DNA of 64,000 nt from Angomonas deanei. Lineage: Eukaryota; Euglenozoa; Kinetoplastea; Trypanosomatida; Trypanosomatidae. The stretch lies in the NCBI GenBank assembly GCA_903995115.1, contig LR877165.1, positions 124,001 through 188,000 of the forward strand. The letters are read 5' to 3'. The notes beneath the pieces were generated by a model. That model ran no database searches, was not told where the DNA came from, and saw only the letters and a program-made list of their open reading frames with translations. The first letter of the stretch is position 1; the number at the start of each line of letters is the position of its first letter. This document shows positions 1 through 9,203 of the stretch, in pieces. The translations under genes and the position numbers were made by a program.

Positions 1-798
1 TAACGCGGGAATCATACCGTACATGGAGTTTGGCATCAGGCCAGCGTACATGATGATCGGAGCTCCTCCGCCGTACATGCTGCCCATACCGTACATGGAA
101 CCCATGCCGCCCATGGGGCCCATCATGCTACCCATGGGACCACCCATACCGTACATGGAGCCCATACCGCCCATGTTCGGGTCTCCCATGCCATACATGG
201 AACCCATGCCGCCCATGGGACCCATCATACTGCCCATACCGCCCATCGGTCCTCCCATCATGGAACCCATACCGCCCATGTTAGGATCTCCCATCATGCT
301 GCCCATACCGTTCATACCGCCCATCTGGGAGCCCATGCCGCCCATCTGGGAACCCATACCGCCCATACCCATCTGGGAGCCCATGCCGCCCATCTGGGAA
401 CCCATGCCGCCCATTTGAGAGCCCATGCCACCCATGTTGTTCATGGAACCCATACCACCACCCATGCTGCCCATACTGGCATTACGGCTCATGTTGCCGC
501 CAGTCGCGGAATTGCCTCTCTTGAGGGTGCTGTTGTTGGCGGCTCCACCAGGCTTCAAGGAGCTCTTGCTCGCCTTGCGGTTGGTGGCTCCCGCCGCGGC
601 CGGCTTGCTGGAAGAAGACGGCTTGCTGGAGGAGGAGGGTTTCTTGGACCCCGACTTGGATGACGAACCCTTCTTGGACGACCCAGACTTGCCAGACTGG
701 TTGCTCTTGATCGAGTTCGAACTTCCGCTGCGGCTCGGTGGCTTCGAAGACGACTTCTTCTTGGAGGAAGAGGACTTCTTATCGGTCGTTTTGGCCAT
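1..798 (-). CDS. N-terminal part of a Met/Gly/Tyr-rich protein, probable seventh pseudokinesin-family member (cut by window edge)
   Basis: Reading from the ATG at 798, the frame stays open for 266 codons to the window edge, so the C-terminal part is missing. Residues 1-110 are Ser/Lys-rich and basic (begins MAKTTDKKSSSS). From about residue 110 come near-perfect repeats of G-S-Q-M-G-G-M and G-S-M-Y-G-M-G. The same two-part head, basic Ser/Lys then SQMGGM/SMYGMG repeats, opens the gene at 15016-19639, which continues into three kinesin-like units. I infer that this gene continues the same way beyond the window; that part is not visible. Plus-strand frames through here (23-418, 425-1009) are mirror images of the repeats. 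Function is unknown; a self-associating structural tail is a guess. Confidence 0.8.
   Translation of the reverse strand, partial: MAKTTDKKSSSSKKKSSSKPPSRSGSSNSIKSNQSGKSGSSKKGSSSKSGSKKPSSSSKPSSSSKPAAAGATNRKASKSSLKPGGAANNSTLKRGNSATGGNMSRNASMGSMGGGMGSMNNMGGMGSQMGGMGSQMGGMGSQMGMGGMGSQMGGMGSQMGGMNGMGSMMGDPNMGGMGSMMGGPMGGMGSMMGPMGGMGSMYGMGDPNMGGMGSMYGMGGPMGSMMGPMGGMGSMYGMGSMYGGGAPIIMYAGLMPNSMYGMIPAL
19..471 (-). repeat. In-gene tandem repeat coding SQMGGMG / SMYGMG
   Basis: Degenerate short tandem repeats coding Gly-Ser-Gln-Met-Gly-Gly-Met and Gly-Ser-Met-Tyr-Gly-Met-Gly. The repeat frame is the minus-strand gene frame, and variation is mostly at third codon positions, so the repeat is kept at protein level. 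Confidence 0.85.
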
Positions 799-1013
799 GT
801 TGTATATACACAAGAATACTAGATATGGTGCTGTGTCGAGAAAGAGGGAGAGAAGATGGACAATAAAGCAAAGCAATGACCCCGAAAAGATAAAACAAGT
901 CGACAGGTCTCACAGCAATAAAAAAAAATATGTTCATTTCCAACAACAGTACAAGCAAAAAGAAAGACAACCAATGAATGCAATACAACAACAAACAACA
1001 CTAAAATAAAAAC

Positions 1014-1349
1014 TCAATACTTCACTTTTCTCTTCTTCACCAGTCGCGGATTAAACGTTCTCCCTGACGCATACACCACCTCACTGCTGCTGTCGCTGGC
1101 TTGGTAGACGGCACCGAACGTGTCGTCCTCGTCACGCCCACGTGCCCGTACCATGCGTTCGGCGGTGGCGGATGGGTCCACCGGCTTTGGTAGTGGGGTG
1201 TAGGAGTAGCGCTGGCCCCCGCTAACGTAGCTATGCACCGCGCCCTCCACAGCGGTGTCTGCAGGGGTGATGGTGACGTTGTACGGACCGTTATAGTCAA
1301 AGGCGGGTTGCGGTGCCGGCTGAGCTTCATTTACATACACATAGGTCAT
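1014..1349 (-). CDS. Small hypothetical protein, 111 aa, basic C-terminus
   Basis: An ATG-initiated frame ending in TGA at 1014-1016. The protein has no signal peptide or membrane segment. It is Tyr/Val-rich at the start (MTYVYVNE) and has an acidic Arg-Asp-Glu patch near residue 70. It ends in a basic cluster (KKRKV) resembling a monopartite nuclear signal, although at a C-terminus this could equally be an ionic contact. It lies 215 bases from the gene at 798 and 355 from the one at 2010, normal spacing for this window, with T-rich minus-strand sequence upstream. No family is recognised. It sits among low-complexity proteins of the pseudokinesin block but is itself less repetitive. A real gene is likely but not certain at this length. 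Confidence 0.55.
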   Translation of the reverse strand: MTYVYVNEAQPAPQPAFDYNGPYNVTITPADTAVEGAVHSYVSGGQRYSYTPLPKPVDPSATAERMVRARGRDEDDTFGAVYQASDSSSEVVYASGRTFNPRLVKKRKVKY

Positions 1350-1704
1350 GGTTTATTCAGCTAGTAGAAGACAATGAACAAAATTTACTTCAAAAAGAAT
1401 AGAAAAAGGAATCTAATGTGGCGCCGCTTGCACGAAGGAGAAATGAAGAGGGAAAGGATCTGGTGCGGGGACGAAGAAGTCTTGTGTGGATATCAAGAAT
1501 ACAACACTCAAAAAGTGCACAGCTGTCCGTCGATGAAACGAATGATAAAAATAGAAAAATAGTAAACAGAGCCAACAAAACAGTACACCTGCACATACAA
1601 TTTACAGAAATTCCACCAAATTAACAATGCGTAAAAAAGAAGAAGAGAACAGAAAAAAACAAAAAAAAAAAAAAGGAGCACCAGAGTCCTCCATGTCTTG
1701 GTTT
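1350..1704. other. Intergenic spacer, 355 bases
   Basis: No supported gene. The plus strand is purine-rich, so the minus strand carries pyrimidine tracts (for example around 1632-1676) suited to trans-splicing of the gene at 1014-1349. Confidence 0.6.
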
Positions 1705-2010
1705 CTATCGTCGGGAGCCTTTTCTACGGAATGAAGAAGAGGAACTTTTTCTACTCATTGACCCGGAAGGATCCATCCCTGGGGGAGGAGGCATCATCAT
1801 GCCTGGTGGGGGATACATGGGAGGCGGCGGCATCATCATCGGCGGAGGCATCATCATGGGAGGGCCCATCATAAACATTTCTTCCGAACCGAAATCAGAC
1901 TCGCAGTCAGAATAGTCGTAGCAGTCGTCGTCATCGTAGTAGCGGGGGCCATCGGACTTTCCTCTCATCAAGCCCGCCAGTGTTTGACCTTCCTTACGAA
2001 TAAAGGGCAT
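1705..2010 (-). CDS. Small Met/Pro-rich protein with acidic middle and Arg/Ser tail, 101 aa
   Basis: I start at the ATG at 2010 (MPFIRKEG). The frame is open further upstream, but that part codes poly-Phe/Leu from the pyrimidine-rich leader and is not protein-like. Three parts are seen: a short basic N-terminus with a GLMRGKS stretch, an acidic Asp/Tyr segment (YYDDDDCYDYSD), and a tail of Met/Pro runs (GPPMMMPPP, PPPPMYPPPG) closed by a Ser/Arg end (FRRKGSRR). No known family. The Met-rich low complexity recalls the N-terminal tails of the giant proteins nearby and suggests a partner in the same assembly. That is inference from composition and position only. Confidence 0.6.
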   Translation of the reverse strand: MPFIRKEGQTLAGLMRGKSDGPRYYDDDDCYDYSDCESDFGSEEMFMMGPPMMMPPPMMMPPPPMYPPPGMMMPPPPGMDPSGSMSRKSSSSSFRRKGSRR

Positions 2011-2286
2011 GTTTATAATAAAATGAAAAAAAAACTTTTTTTTGTTTTGTTTTGAAGTGAGCAAAAAAAAAGCGCACAACTGAAAGTAAAACAAGAAGGG
2101 GGAAAGCAAGAACAGTAGGACGACAACAGAGGCTAGACCATCCGTAAAGACGAAAAGATGAAAAATAAAATTACGTGCATGTAACCACCTACAGAAAGAC
2201 GCCACAACTGCCAACAGTTTAATCAAACATGGAAAACGCGGAAAAAAAAAGAATAAAATGCAAAAAAAAAAAAAAAAACTCAACAG

Positions 2287-5200
2287 TTAAAAGGTAACCT
2301 CGAACGTCTTGGGAGGTCGGTGTGGCGCAAGCAGCAGGAGCTCCAATTCCTTTTTTACTTTATCCCAGGGCAATTTGGAATTAACACTAGGCTCGAGGGT
2401 ATTTGAACGAGAGCAACCCGACAGCGACCGTACAGTGTCTGCATCTGGGATGGGCGTAGGAACTTTACTAAATAGTTCCAACGCAGAAAGTAGCTCATTG
2501 GTTTCCTCATTGAACTTGGAGGACAGTCCGACGACGGAGTAGACATGGCCGGTGTTTCGTATCGCGCGGTGGAGAAAGTTAAACGTATCGGTGCTTCGCG
2601 CGGCGTTGAGCATTTGGACCACTTTGCGATTAGGCGCGGTGTTCTCCGATTGTGCAAACACCCCGAACAGTGAACTCTCCACAATGTCGCTCGACTTTAC
2701 CTGTTGTACCACCAACGACACCACGAGCGACGACTTTTCCATCGCGCAGACCGACTGGGCATTCTTAATTAACGCATTCAGGTCGGAGACTTTGGCCACT
2801 GGAACATAATGGTCGCTGATGGAAAACCCGAACAAGGGGGAGAAGTGCATCTTGATGGGCTCGTAGGTGAAGTACTCCGCAGGTTTTTGGATCCCATTGT
2901 CGGACCCCGCTCCGCCCTCCTTCGTACTCAAGAGGTCGCGTGTCTCGCCAAATTGCGTAATGAAGCGCTGGGAGGAGAGGGAGACGTAGACGTTCGTCTC
3001 GAGGGCGTTATTCCGGTTCATGATTAAAGTGGTCAGCCGATGCAGAATTTTGCCGCTCAATGAACAGTGCATGCCGTCTGTCACCAGCAGGGTCTGGTTG
3101 TAGCCGCTCAGCAACCGCTGCGCCAGTTCATCGGTGAACGCGGGGCGGATTTGGGAGGAGTTCTCTGCTATCAAGTGCACCTCGTCAAACTTGTACACTT
3201 TTCCGTCTGCTATAACCGTATTCTCGTTCGTGTCCGTCACCACCGCCGTGAAACTGTCGGTGGATCGATTGCCGACGACCACCGCGCCACAAAAAGCGGG
3301 GCAGCTGTTCGACTTTTCCTTCTGGGCTTCATTCATGCCGCCGGTGTTGTCTTCAATGGGAAAAAATAGAATCTCCTCCTCCACATACTCTAACATTCTC
3401 TCGTAATTCGACACAATGGCACTCGATATTTCGCGTTCCTCTTCCGGCACTCGGTCCAGATTTTTCTTGGTACTCGTCACGTACTTGCGCAGACTCCCCG
3501 TGGGCACTCTCCCTTCCTTGAGACTAGTCAGCTGATCCACGGCACGCAAGGCCTCCGGGCCGTGTGTGCTGTCGGAGTCTAAAACCGCAAAGCAAAGGGT
3601 TCTGCACGCGGGGCTGAGGGCAAATCGAAAAAGGGAAACCGGACTACGACCGTGTGGATCGAGCGATAAGATATCGTGGAGGGTTTCCATGTCCTTTGAC
3701 GTTCGAACGAAATAGCCGTTCACGGCGGAAAGACAGACATCATCCCGTCGGACTTCTTTACGGATCGCATTCAGCACAATGACGGTTCCTTCGCTAATGT
3801 ACAGACCGCGTTGGAGCAGCGCCACGTTCTCCTCTATCTCATCGAGTGCCGTTTTCAGCGCTTTCAAGCTGTTCACCGTGCGGGACGAAATGTTCCCCAC
3901 TACAGGCCCCACAAGAGGGGAGGCAATAATCTTCAGTCCGTGCTGTACCGATCCGGTGTCATTCTCCAGCAAGTCCGCGATGGCGGTCTTATCTTTTAGC
4001 GCCACCGCACGTAAGCAAACGTCGCTGCCCAACGTCCAACTCTTCGTAAAACACGTGGAGAGCAGCATTCGTTTGAAGCACAACCAGAAGGGCGCGGCGT
4101 AGAGGGGGCCAGGGGTGTCGTCAAGGATACCTAGTAGGGCGGTGTTCTGCGCACCTACCTCGATGCACCGACAACAATTGTTAATCGTCTCGGATTGATT
4201 CACGAGGGACGCGATATCGTCGGGATTCGAGCGGTCAAACGTGTGGACCTCGTCCACATTCACCGATATGTCCTGCGATTTCCAGCTCACGTTGCGCTTC
4301 CCCATATCGACCGAAACACTCTTTGCAATGCTGCCGCGCCCACTCAGGAACACAACGGCAGGATGGCACTTGAAGGAGAGGGGAGCGGACTTCTCTCGTT
4401 TCGGTGGTTGGGGGTCTGTTTTGTTCTCCACCAGGTTTTTAGACGGCGAGCGCACTGGCGGTCCATCTGGCAGTCCGCGTTGGGTGTCCTTCGTCTTGTT
4501 TTCTTTTTTAAACAGTAAATAACTCTGCGGTACTTCCTCGGACGGGTTCTTTAGGAGATAGACGTAGTCGGTTAGCATTTTTTCATTCACGCTGCACAGG
4601 GCGATCGCCATTTTATTATTGCCTCCACCAGACCGTTTCTCCGAGCTGGAGGCAATCTCGGATTTCAAACTATCCACCTCGTTTTGAAGTTTTTCCGTAA
4701 ACTTTCTCACACTTCCTGAAACCGGTTTTTTGGTCGTTTTTAACGCCTGTGAGGCCTCCACAAACCGTACCACCTTCTCCGCCTCCTTGTCATGGGCGAA
4801 GAGCAGAAACACCACCTCGGCACGACTTTGCAGGGTGTAGGAGACGAGGTTGCAAATGCTGTGGTGGGTCGTCCCATCCACAATGTCCCGCAGAAACTCG
4901 TAATGTGTTCCACCCACCACCGTCGTGAATGAGCTGACCATCACATCATTTTCGCACTTGATGGTGCTAAGAAAACTGGCGTGCAGCACCACATCACTCG
5001 TCCAGTGAGCGGACGCCGAGCTTAGCGCCGTTGCGAGCAGCGATTTCAGGGACTCCACCGACTTAATCATTTTCATGGACGCATCGTGGACGCTCCTACC
5101 GAAAATAGGGGAGCTGCTCACCTGCAATTCGTGAAACGCATCGCCGCTGTGAAACAGATCCATGGTTTTGCCGTCCTTGTGCAAAACCGATAGGGAGAGT

Positions 5201-6948
5201 CGAAGTTGCTTCACGGGCGACCGGTGCTGGAAAAAGGCGGACGCCGCCCCCAGCAGAATTTGCCAAACTGGCGAACTCGTCGAAATGGAATTATCTTCCC
5301 CGACAGAGAAAAGAACCCCGTTGTAGCCGGCTACAAAATCCCTTACAAGGTGGTCCACCACCGTCGAGTCCATGGCGTCTCTCGACACAATCTCGTCCAC
5401 CACATCCTTTTGACCGGAGGCGGTGCGCACCACTTTATTACTCTTATCCACATTGTGGTGACTGCCGTCGACCACAGCGACATTGTAGACACGGCACAGC
5501 GACAGCGCCGGCTCGCTTACACTCTCCGCAGCGGCCGGTGGGGTACTGGCACCAGTTGGGCTGTTCTTTGCCGCGACAGGGGAGATTGGTATGGCAAGAT
5601 CCCGCTTTTTGGTTGGCGTCTCGGTATAGGAAAAGAACGGAACAGGGGCGGTGGTGTAGTTACCAAGTAAGCGCTCGATCGACTCACAAACGTGCTCGAG
5701 GTGCTTAGCATAGTCTGGATTGCGCTGCGCACTTGGTGTTTTCAGTTCCTTGTTTACGTGCTTCAGGTAGCGCGCGGTGCTACCGGTGGTCAACTGAGCC
5801 TCATTGTTCGTTTCATTCAGTCGCCGTGCCAAATTCCAGTACGTGTCCCTATACTCGTCGTCGTTGACAAACGCTTTACAAAGCGTACTCCTTCCTTTGC
5901 CCGTCTTCCGAAACAGTGTGGTGAGCGGCGACGGCGACCCCGTTTGAAAGCACAAACTCTCCAACAGTGAGTAGGAAGAACCGACGACGATGGTAAGAGA
6001 GGACAAATAGACATCGAGTGGTGTTCTATCCTTGTGGACTTGGCGCACCAGCAGAAAGACCAGAAGGAGATTCTCCCCAGTACCGTTGTGGCGGGTTAGC
6101 CACGTGCGACTAGCATCACACACACGCCTCCACTTGCCCTCCTCGTTAAAGTCGAACAGGGAGACGCCGTCGATCCAGTAGCCGGCAGTGGGGTTGAGGA
6201 CGGCCTTCATCTCATCCTCTTTCGAGGTGAGCACATCCACGCAACGGGCGTCGCCCTTCGTCGTGGCACAGGAGACCTCCAGTTTGTAAAACAAGTCCTC
6301 CGACTGCTGCTGGGCTTTTTTTAGCTTCGTGTTCACTAGTGTCACCGCTTCATCTACGGCATTGAAGCAGGCTAACTCGCGACCTTTACCACACAGCAAC
6401 ACCACCGTGCTGCCGTGACGGTCATCCACCACATCTGTGGCCACCCCGTCAAAGTCGGACACCTTCCCACCCACCTCTTCCTCCGCCTCGTTGCTTTGAA
6501 AATCAAACAAGCTACTCCGTCGGTTAATCTCGAACGTGTCATCCATGTTGATGGAGCAGTCCTCCTCGTAATCGTCCACGGTATTCTCCGTTTGGATCAA
6601 GTTTTGATCGGTGTAGAGGCTATAGAGGGAGCGAGAAAAGGACTCGTCGAGGTCCCACTGGGCACAGCTTCTAGACATCTCCAGCGTACTCCGCTCCGAC
6701 GCGACGCGCTCGAGCTTTCGCTCCGCCGTTGGTGGGCGGGTTTCCCGCTTCACCGTACTTTCCTGCTTGGCAGGGACGCTGACAGGGGGCGTTCTACTCA
6801 ACCGCATACTCTCCTGGCGCTCTGCCGCCACATTGAAGTATTGCGGTGCCGCCCCAGAGTCCGACTTGGTCCGCTTTTTACTTTTCACGGTGCTAAAGAT
6901 GGACTTTTTCTTGCCTCCCACCTCCTCGCTTGTGAGACGTTTTGGCAT
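2287..6948 (-). CDS. Giant protein with four tandem degenerate kinesin motor-like units (1553 aa)
   Basis: I start at the ATG at 6948 (MPKRLTSEEV). The frame runs on to 7128 but codes leader-like Phe/Leu/Lys. Residues 1-160 are basic, then acidic, and probably unstructured. Four kinesin-like units follow at about 160-430, 485-810, 860-1175 and 1195-1530. The second is the clearest: residues 540-551 read AGYNGVLFSVGE, matching the GYNGxxFAYGQ strand of true kinesins, but the P-loop G-x4-G-K-[ST] that should follow is absent. Each unit keeps a strand resembling 'VSYLEIYxExxxDLL', a later SSL strand, and a C-terminal helix followed by G-S-[LV]-[RS]-K-[FY] in units 2 and 3. Loss of the ATP site means it cannot be a motor; a dead-motor scaffold, as in the yeast Vik1 motor-homology domain, is the nearest known idea. 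Localisation is unknown. Confidence 0.85.
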   Translation of the reverse strand: MPKRLTSEEVGGKKKSIFSTVKSKKRTKSDSGAAPQYFNVAAERQESMRLSRTPPVSVPAKQESTVKRETRPPTAERKLERVASERSTLEMSRSCAQWDLDESFSRSLYSLYTDQNLIQTENTVDDYEEDCSINMDDTFEINRRSSLFDFQSNEAEEEVGGKVSDFDGVATDVVDDRHGSTVVLLCGKGRELACFNAVDEAVTLVNTKLKKAQQQSEDLFYKLEVSCATTKGDARCVDVLTSKEDEMKAVLNPTAGYWIDGVSLFDFNEEGKWRRVCDASRTWLTRHNGTGENLLLVFLLVRQVHKDRTPLDVYLSSLTIVVGSSYSLLESLCFQTGSPSPLTTLFRKTGKGRSTLCKAFVNDDEYRDTYWNLARRLNETNNEAQLTTGSTARYLKHVNKELKTPSAQRNPDYAKHLEHVCESIERLLGNYTTAPVPFFSYTETPTKKRDLAIPISPVAAKNSPTGASTPPAAAESVSEPALSLCRVYNVAVVDGSHHNVDKSNKVVRTASGQKDVVDEIVSRDAMDSTVVDHLVRDFVAGYNGVLFSVGEDNSISTSSPVWQILLGAASAFFQHRSPVKQLRLSLSVLHKDGKTMDLFHSGDAFHELQVSSSPIFGRSVHDASMKMIKSVESLKSLLATALSSASAHWTSDVVLHASFLSTIKCENDVMVSSFTTVVGGTHYEFLRDIVDGTTHHSICNLVSYTLQSRAEVVFLLFAHDKEAEKVVRFVEASQALKTTKKPVSGSVRKFTEKLQNEVDSLKSEIASSSEKRSGGGNNKMAIALCSVNEKMLTDYVYLLKNPSEEVPQSYLLFKKENKTKDTQRGLPDGPPVRSPSKNLVENKTDPQPPKREKSAPLSFKCHPAVVFLSGRGSIAKSVSVDMGKRNVSWKSQDISVNVDEVHTFDRSNPDDIASLVNQSETINNCCRCIEVGAQNTALLGILDDTPGPLYAAPFWLCFKRMLLSTCFTKSWTLGSDVCLRAVALKDKTAIADLLENDTGSVQHGLKIIASPLVGPVVGNISSRTVNSLKALKTALDEIEENVALLQRGLYISEGTVIVLNAIRKEVRRDDVCLSAVNGYFVRTSKDMETLHDILSLDPHGRSPVSLFRFALSPACRTLCFAVLDSDSTHGPEALRAVDQLTSLKEGRVPTGSLRKYVTSTKKNLDRVPEEEREISSAIVSNYERMLEYVEEEILFFPIEDNTGGMNEAQKEKSNSCPAFCGAVVVGNRSTDSFTAVVTDTNENTVIADGKVYKFDEVHLIAENSSQIRPAFTDELAQRLLSGYNQTLLVTDGMHCSLSGKILHRLTTLIMNRNNALETNVYVSLSSQRFITQFGETRDLLSTKEGGAGSDNGIQKPAEYFTYEPIKMHFSPLFGFSISDHYVPVAKVSDLNALIKNAQSVCAMEKSSLVVSLVVQQVKSSDIVESSLFGVFAQSENTAPNRKVVQMLNAARSTDTFNFLHRAIRNTGHVYSVVGLSSKFNEETNELLSALELFSKVPTPIPDADTVRSLSGCSRSNTLEPSVNSKLPWDKVKKELELLLLAPHRPPKTFEVTF

Positions 6949-7589
6949 TTTTTTTTTTTTTTTTGAATGAATGGATAAAATAAAGAATGTGAAAAAAAAA
7001 ATGATGCTGATAATAAGTAAATCCAAAGAAAAAATGAATCTGATCGGCTTGAAACGAGAAGAAAGGGAAGGAGAAGCACACCGTGTAGAGATGTCTAACG
7101 AGCCCAAGACCCTATCCGTAAACCACACAAAAAAATACGACAGACCAAAAAAAAAAAGAACAAAAACTCAATCACATCATGGACTTTGAAAAACAAATAA
7201 ACATAAAAAAGCGACTCATCAATATTAATACATCAATCACAACCATCAAAACTAAAAAGAGGGGAACACTATACAAAAAAAAAAAAAACCGAAAATATCA
7301 AATATATAAAAATGGGGAAAGGGAATGGATTTGTTCTTTTTTTTTTTTTTTTTTTTTTAAAATATTCTTTAAAGAAAAAGAACATGGACTTTGTTACTCC
7401 TGGTACATCGGAAAGTGGATAAATATAAAAGGGTGGAGAAGCAAGCAAATAAAATAATAAAAAGGAAAAGCACATAATTGTCAGTCGCCGACAAACGGGG
7501 TGGGAGGAAAAAAAGAGAAGAGAGTGGAAGAGAAATGACACGTTGCTCCGTGTACTTGGAATATACATCTACCAAGACGCACGGGGCTC
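6949..7589. other. Intergenic spacer with long homopolymers, 641 bases
   Basis: No gene supported. It holds a T17 run at 6948-6964 (read on the minus strand as A16 directly before the ATG of the gene at 6948) and a T22 run at 7337-7358. A likely splice acceptor on the minus strand is the TTATTATCAG preceding the leader of the 6948 gene, near 7010. Confidence 0.6.
7337..7358 (+). repeat. T22 homopolymer
   Basis: Twenty-two uninterrupted T on the plus strand, among the longest homopolymers in the window, in a spacer. On the transcribed (minus) strand it is A22, so it is not a polypyrimidine tract for splicing. Confidence 0.9.
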
Positions 7590-8507
7590 TTATCGGAACT
7601 CATTCGCCTCTTCGTCCTCCTCCTCGTACTCTCCGTCGGCGTAGGCGTCACTCAAGTTACTATAGGTGCGCACGTCTTCTTGGTTGTAGACCTGAGGAAT
7701 CATGGGGGCATCCACCATCATCATCATGGGTGGCTGTGGGGCGTAGGCCTGTTGGTTGGACTGGTTCGGCATGCCTCTGCTCTTGTTCTGCCCCCGCCTG
7801 CGAATCTCCAAGTCACCCCACTCCTCGCCCTTGCGCATGGCCACCTCACGCTTAAAGTTAATACCGCCGTATCCGGTGGCCTTGCCGGTGTGTGTCTTGT
7901 TGGTGGTCACACGGCGAGGTTTGCCCACATCCTGTCCATCCTCCACCGTTCCTCGGTAACTTCGGACGGCGCGAACGCCATCCAGCACCTTCGCCTCCTG
8001 ACGCTTGGCCATGTCGCCGTAGTACTGGGTCAAATCTTCCTTCTCTATCCCATCGTCGTCAATGACACCGTACATGCTCACCTGCTCCTGCGTATTTCTA
8101 GCATGTTTGTTAACAAACTTACTACCATGTCGAGCCATGCCGTCGTGCGCGTTGCCGTCGCCAATATCACGTGTGCTTCGGACGTTGTGGGAACTCTGGA
8201 ACCGCGCAGAGCTTCGGCGTTTAGCCAAGCTGGCCTGTCTATCCTCCTTTGTCTGGGGACCACTAAAACTCTTCTTCTTTTTCATGCCGCTTCCCCCCAT
8301 GCTGTTTCCCCCCATGCTACCATAGCCACTCTGTCCCTGTCCCATCATCATGTTGTCCTGTGGGGCATACCCGCCCATCTGGTTCATTTGATTCATCTGG
8401 TTCATTTGGTTGTAGTTCATATTTACATCCTGCATACCGCCATTGTACGCACCGTACGCCTGCTGATAGGGGTCCTGCTGGACAGGATATCCATTGTAAC
8501 CTTGCAT
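7590..8507 (-). CDS. Gln/Asn/Gly/Met-rich hypothetical protein, 305 aa
   Basis: I start at the ATG at 8507 (MQGYNGYPVQQ); the frame extends five codons to a TTG, which I reject. Residues 1-80 are prion-like: Tyr/Gln/Asn/Gly with M-N-Q-M-N-Q-M repeats, then G-S-M-G-G-N-S-M-G-G. Residues 80-225 are charged and look more ordered, with a KKKK cluster, an RRSSARFQSSHNVRS stretch and several Lys/Arg-Gly segments. The C-terminus is acidic (YEEEDEEANEFR). No family is recognised. It sits between two giant pseudokinesin genes with long spacers on both sides, so a co-expressed partner protein is plausible. The bipartite make-up, low-complexity head and charged body, parallels the small protein at 36999-37979. 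Confidence 0.8.
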   Translation of the reverse strand: MQGYNGYPVQQDPYQQAYGAYNGGMQDVNMNYNQMNQMNQMNQMGGYAPQDNMMMGQGQSGYGSMGGNSMGGSGMKKKKSFSGPQTKEDRQASLAKRRSSARFQSSHNVRSTRDIGDGNAHDGMARHGSKFVNKHARNTQEQVSMYGVIDDDGIEKEDLTQYYGDMAKRQEAKVLDGVRAVRSYRGTVEDGQDVGKPRRVTTNKTHTGKATGYGGINFKREVAMRKGEEWGDLEIRRRGQNKSRGMPNQSNQQAYAPQPPMMMMVDAPMIPQVYNQEDVRTYSNLSDAYADGEYEEEDEEANEFR

Positions 8508-9203
8508 CGGATAAAATTCCAAGTGAGAATAAAGGAAAACTGTTGGAGGAAAAACAAAAAAAGAGAGAAAGAAGTAATTAAAAAAAAAAAAAAAAGTGCC
8601 AATGGGACCAAAGCGAGGAGTCCGAGCGGCGCTGGTTTTTCTTTTTTTTTTTTGTTGTTTTTGTTTTGCTTTTCGTCTGTATAACGCGTTACATATATAT
8701 AAAAAAAAAAAAAAAAGATTTTCTCCGTTCCAATTTACAAACTACTACACATAATGTTTAAATATCTTTTTTTTTTTTTTTGATTTTTCAACTCTACTTC
8801 AGTTTTGCTTGTCTGACTTCACAACAAAAAACAATATAAATTTAAAAAAAAAAAACTCTACCATCAACAATACATACGATAACATCATCTACAGGTACGC
8901 AAACTTGGTGCCTAAAGCCACCCAACCGTAAATGCGCAATGGAAGTAAAGCTTGAAAAAGTCTTTACAACGTGTATGTATATTAAAAATAAAAAAAATTG
9001 AAAATTAAAAGTGCCTACTCGTACAAAAACACATTTCTTGTCAAACATGAACAAAAACAGGAAAAAAAAAAAAGCACCACAAACACAACAAAAACAAAAG
9101 GAGGGAAGGGAATGACAACACAACAACTGGCAACAACGAAAAAAAAACAGGGGGAGGGGTAATACTTGAGGGGGGGGAGTAGGAAAAAGAACTATAAGTA
9201 CTG
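8508..9203. other. Intergenic spacer, 696 bases
   Basis: No gene supported. Many A or T runs of 10-15 bases in both orientations (around 8580, 8644, 8701, 8767, 8843 and 9061). Minus-strand frames here code Phe/Leu runs and are leader or trailer sequence. Confidence 0.6.

Noticed and set aside
23-1009. Plus-strand Met/Pro repeat frames at the left edge
   Set aside because: Mirror of the minus-strand SQMGGM/SMYGMG repeat of the gene at 1-798, which has a proper ATG and a basic head.
6949-7128. Extension of the 2287-6948 gene with a hydrophobic stretch that looks like a membrane anchor
   Set aside because: Its Phe/Leu/Ile run and Lys run come from pyrimidine and A tracts of the leader; no ATG with normal coding follows until 6948.
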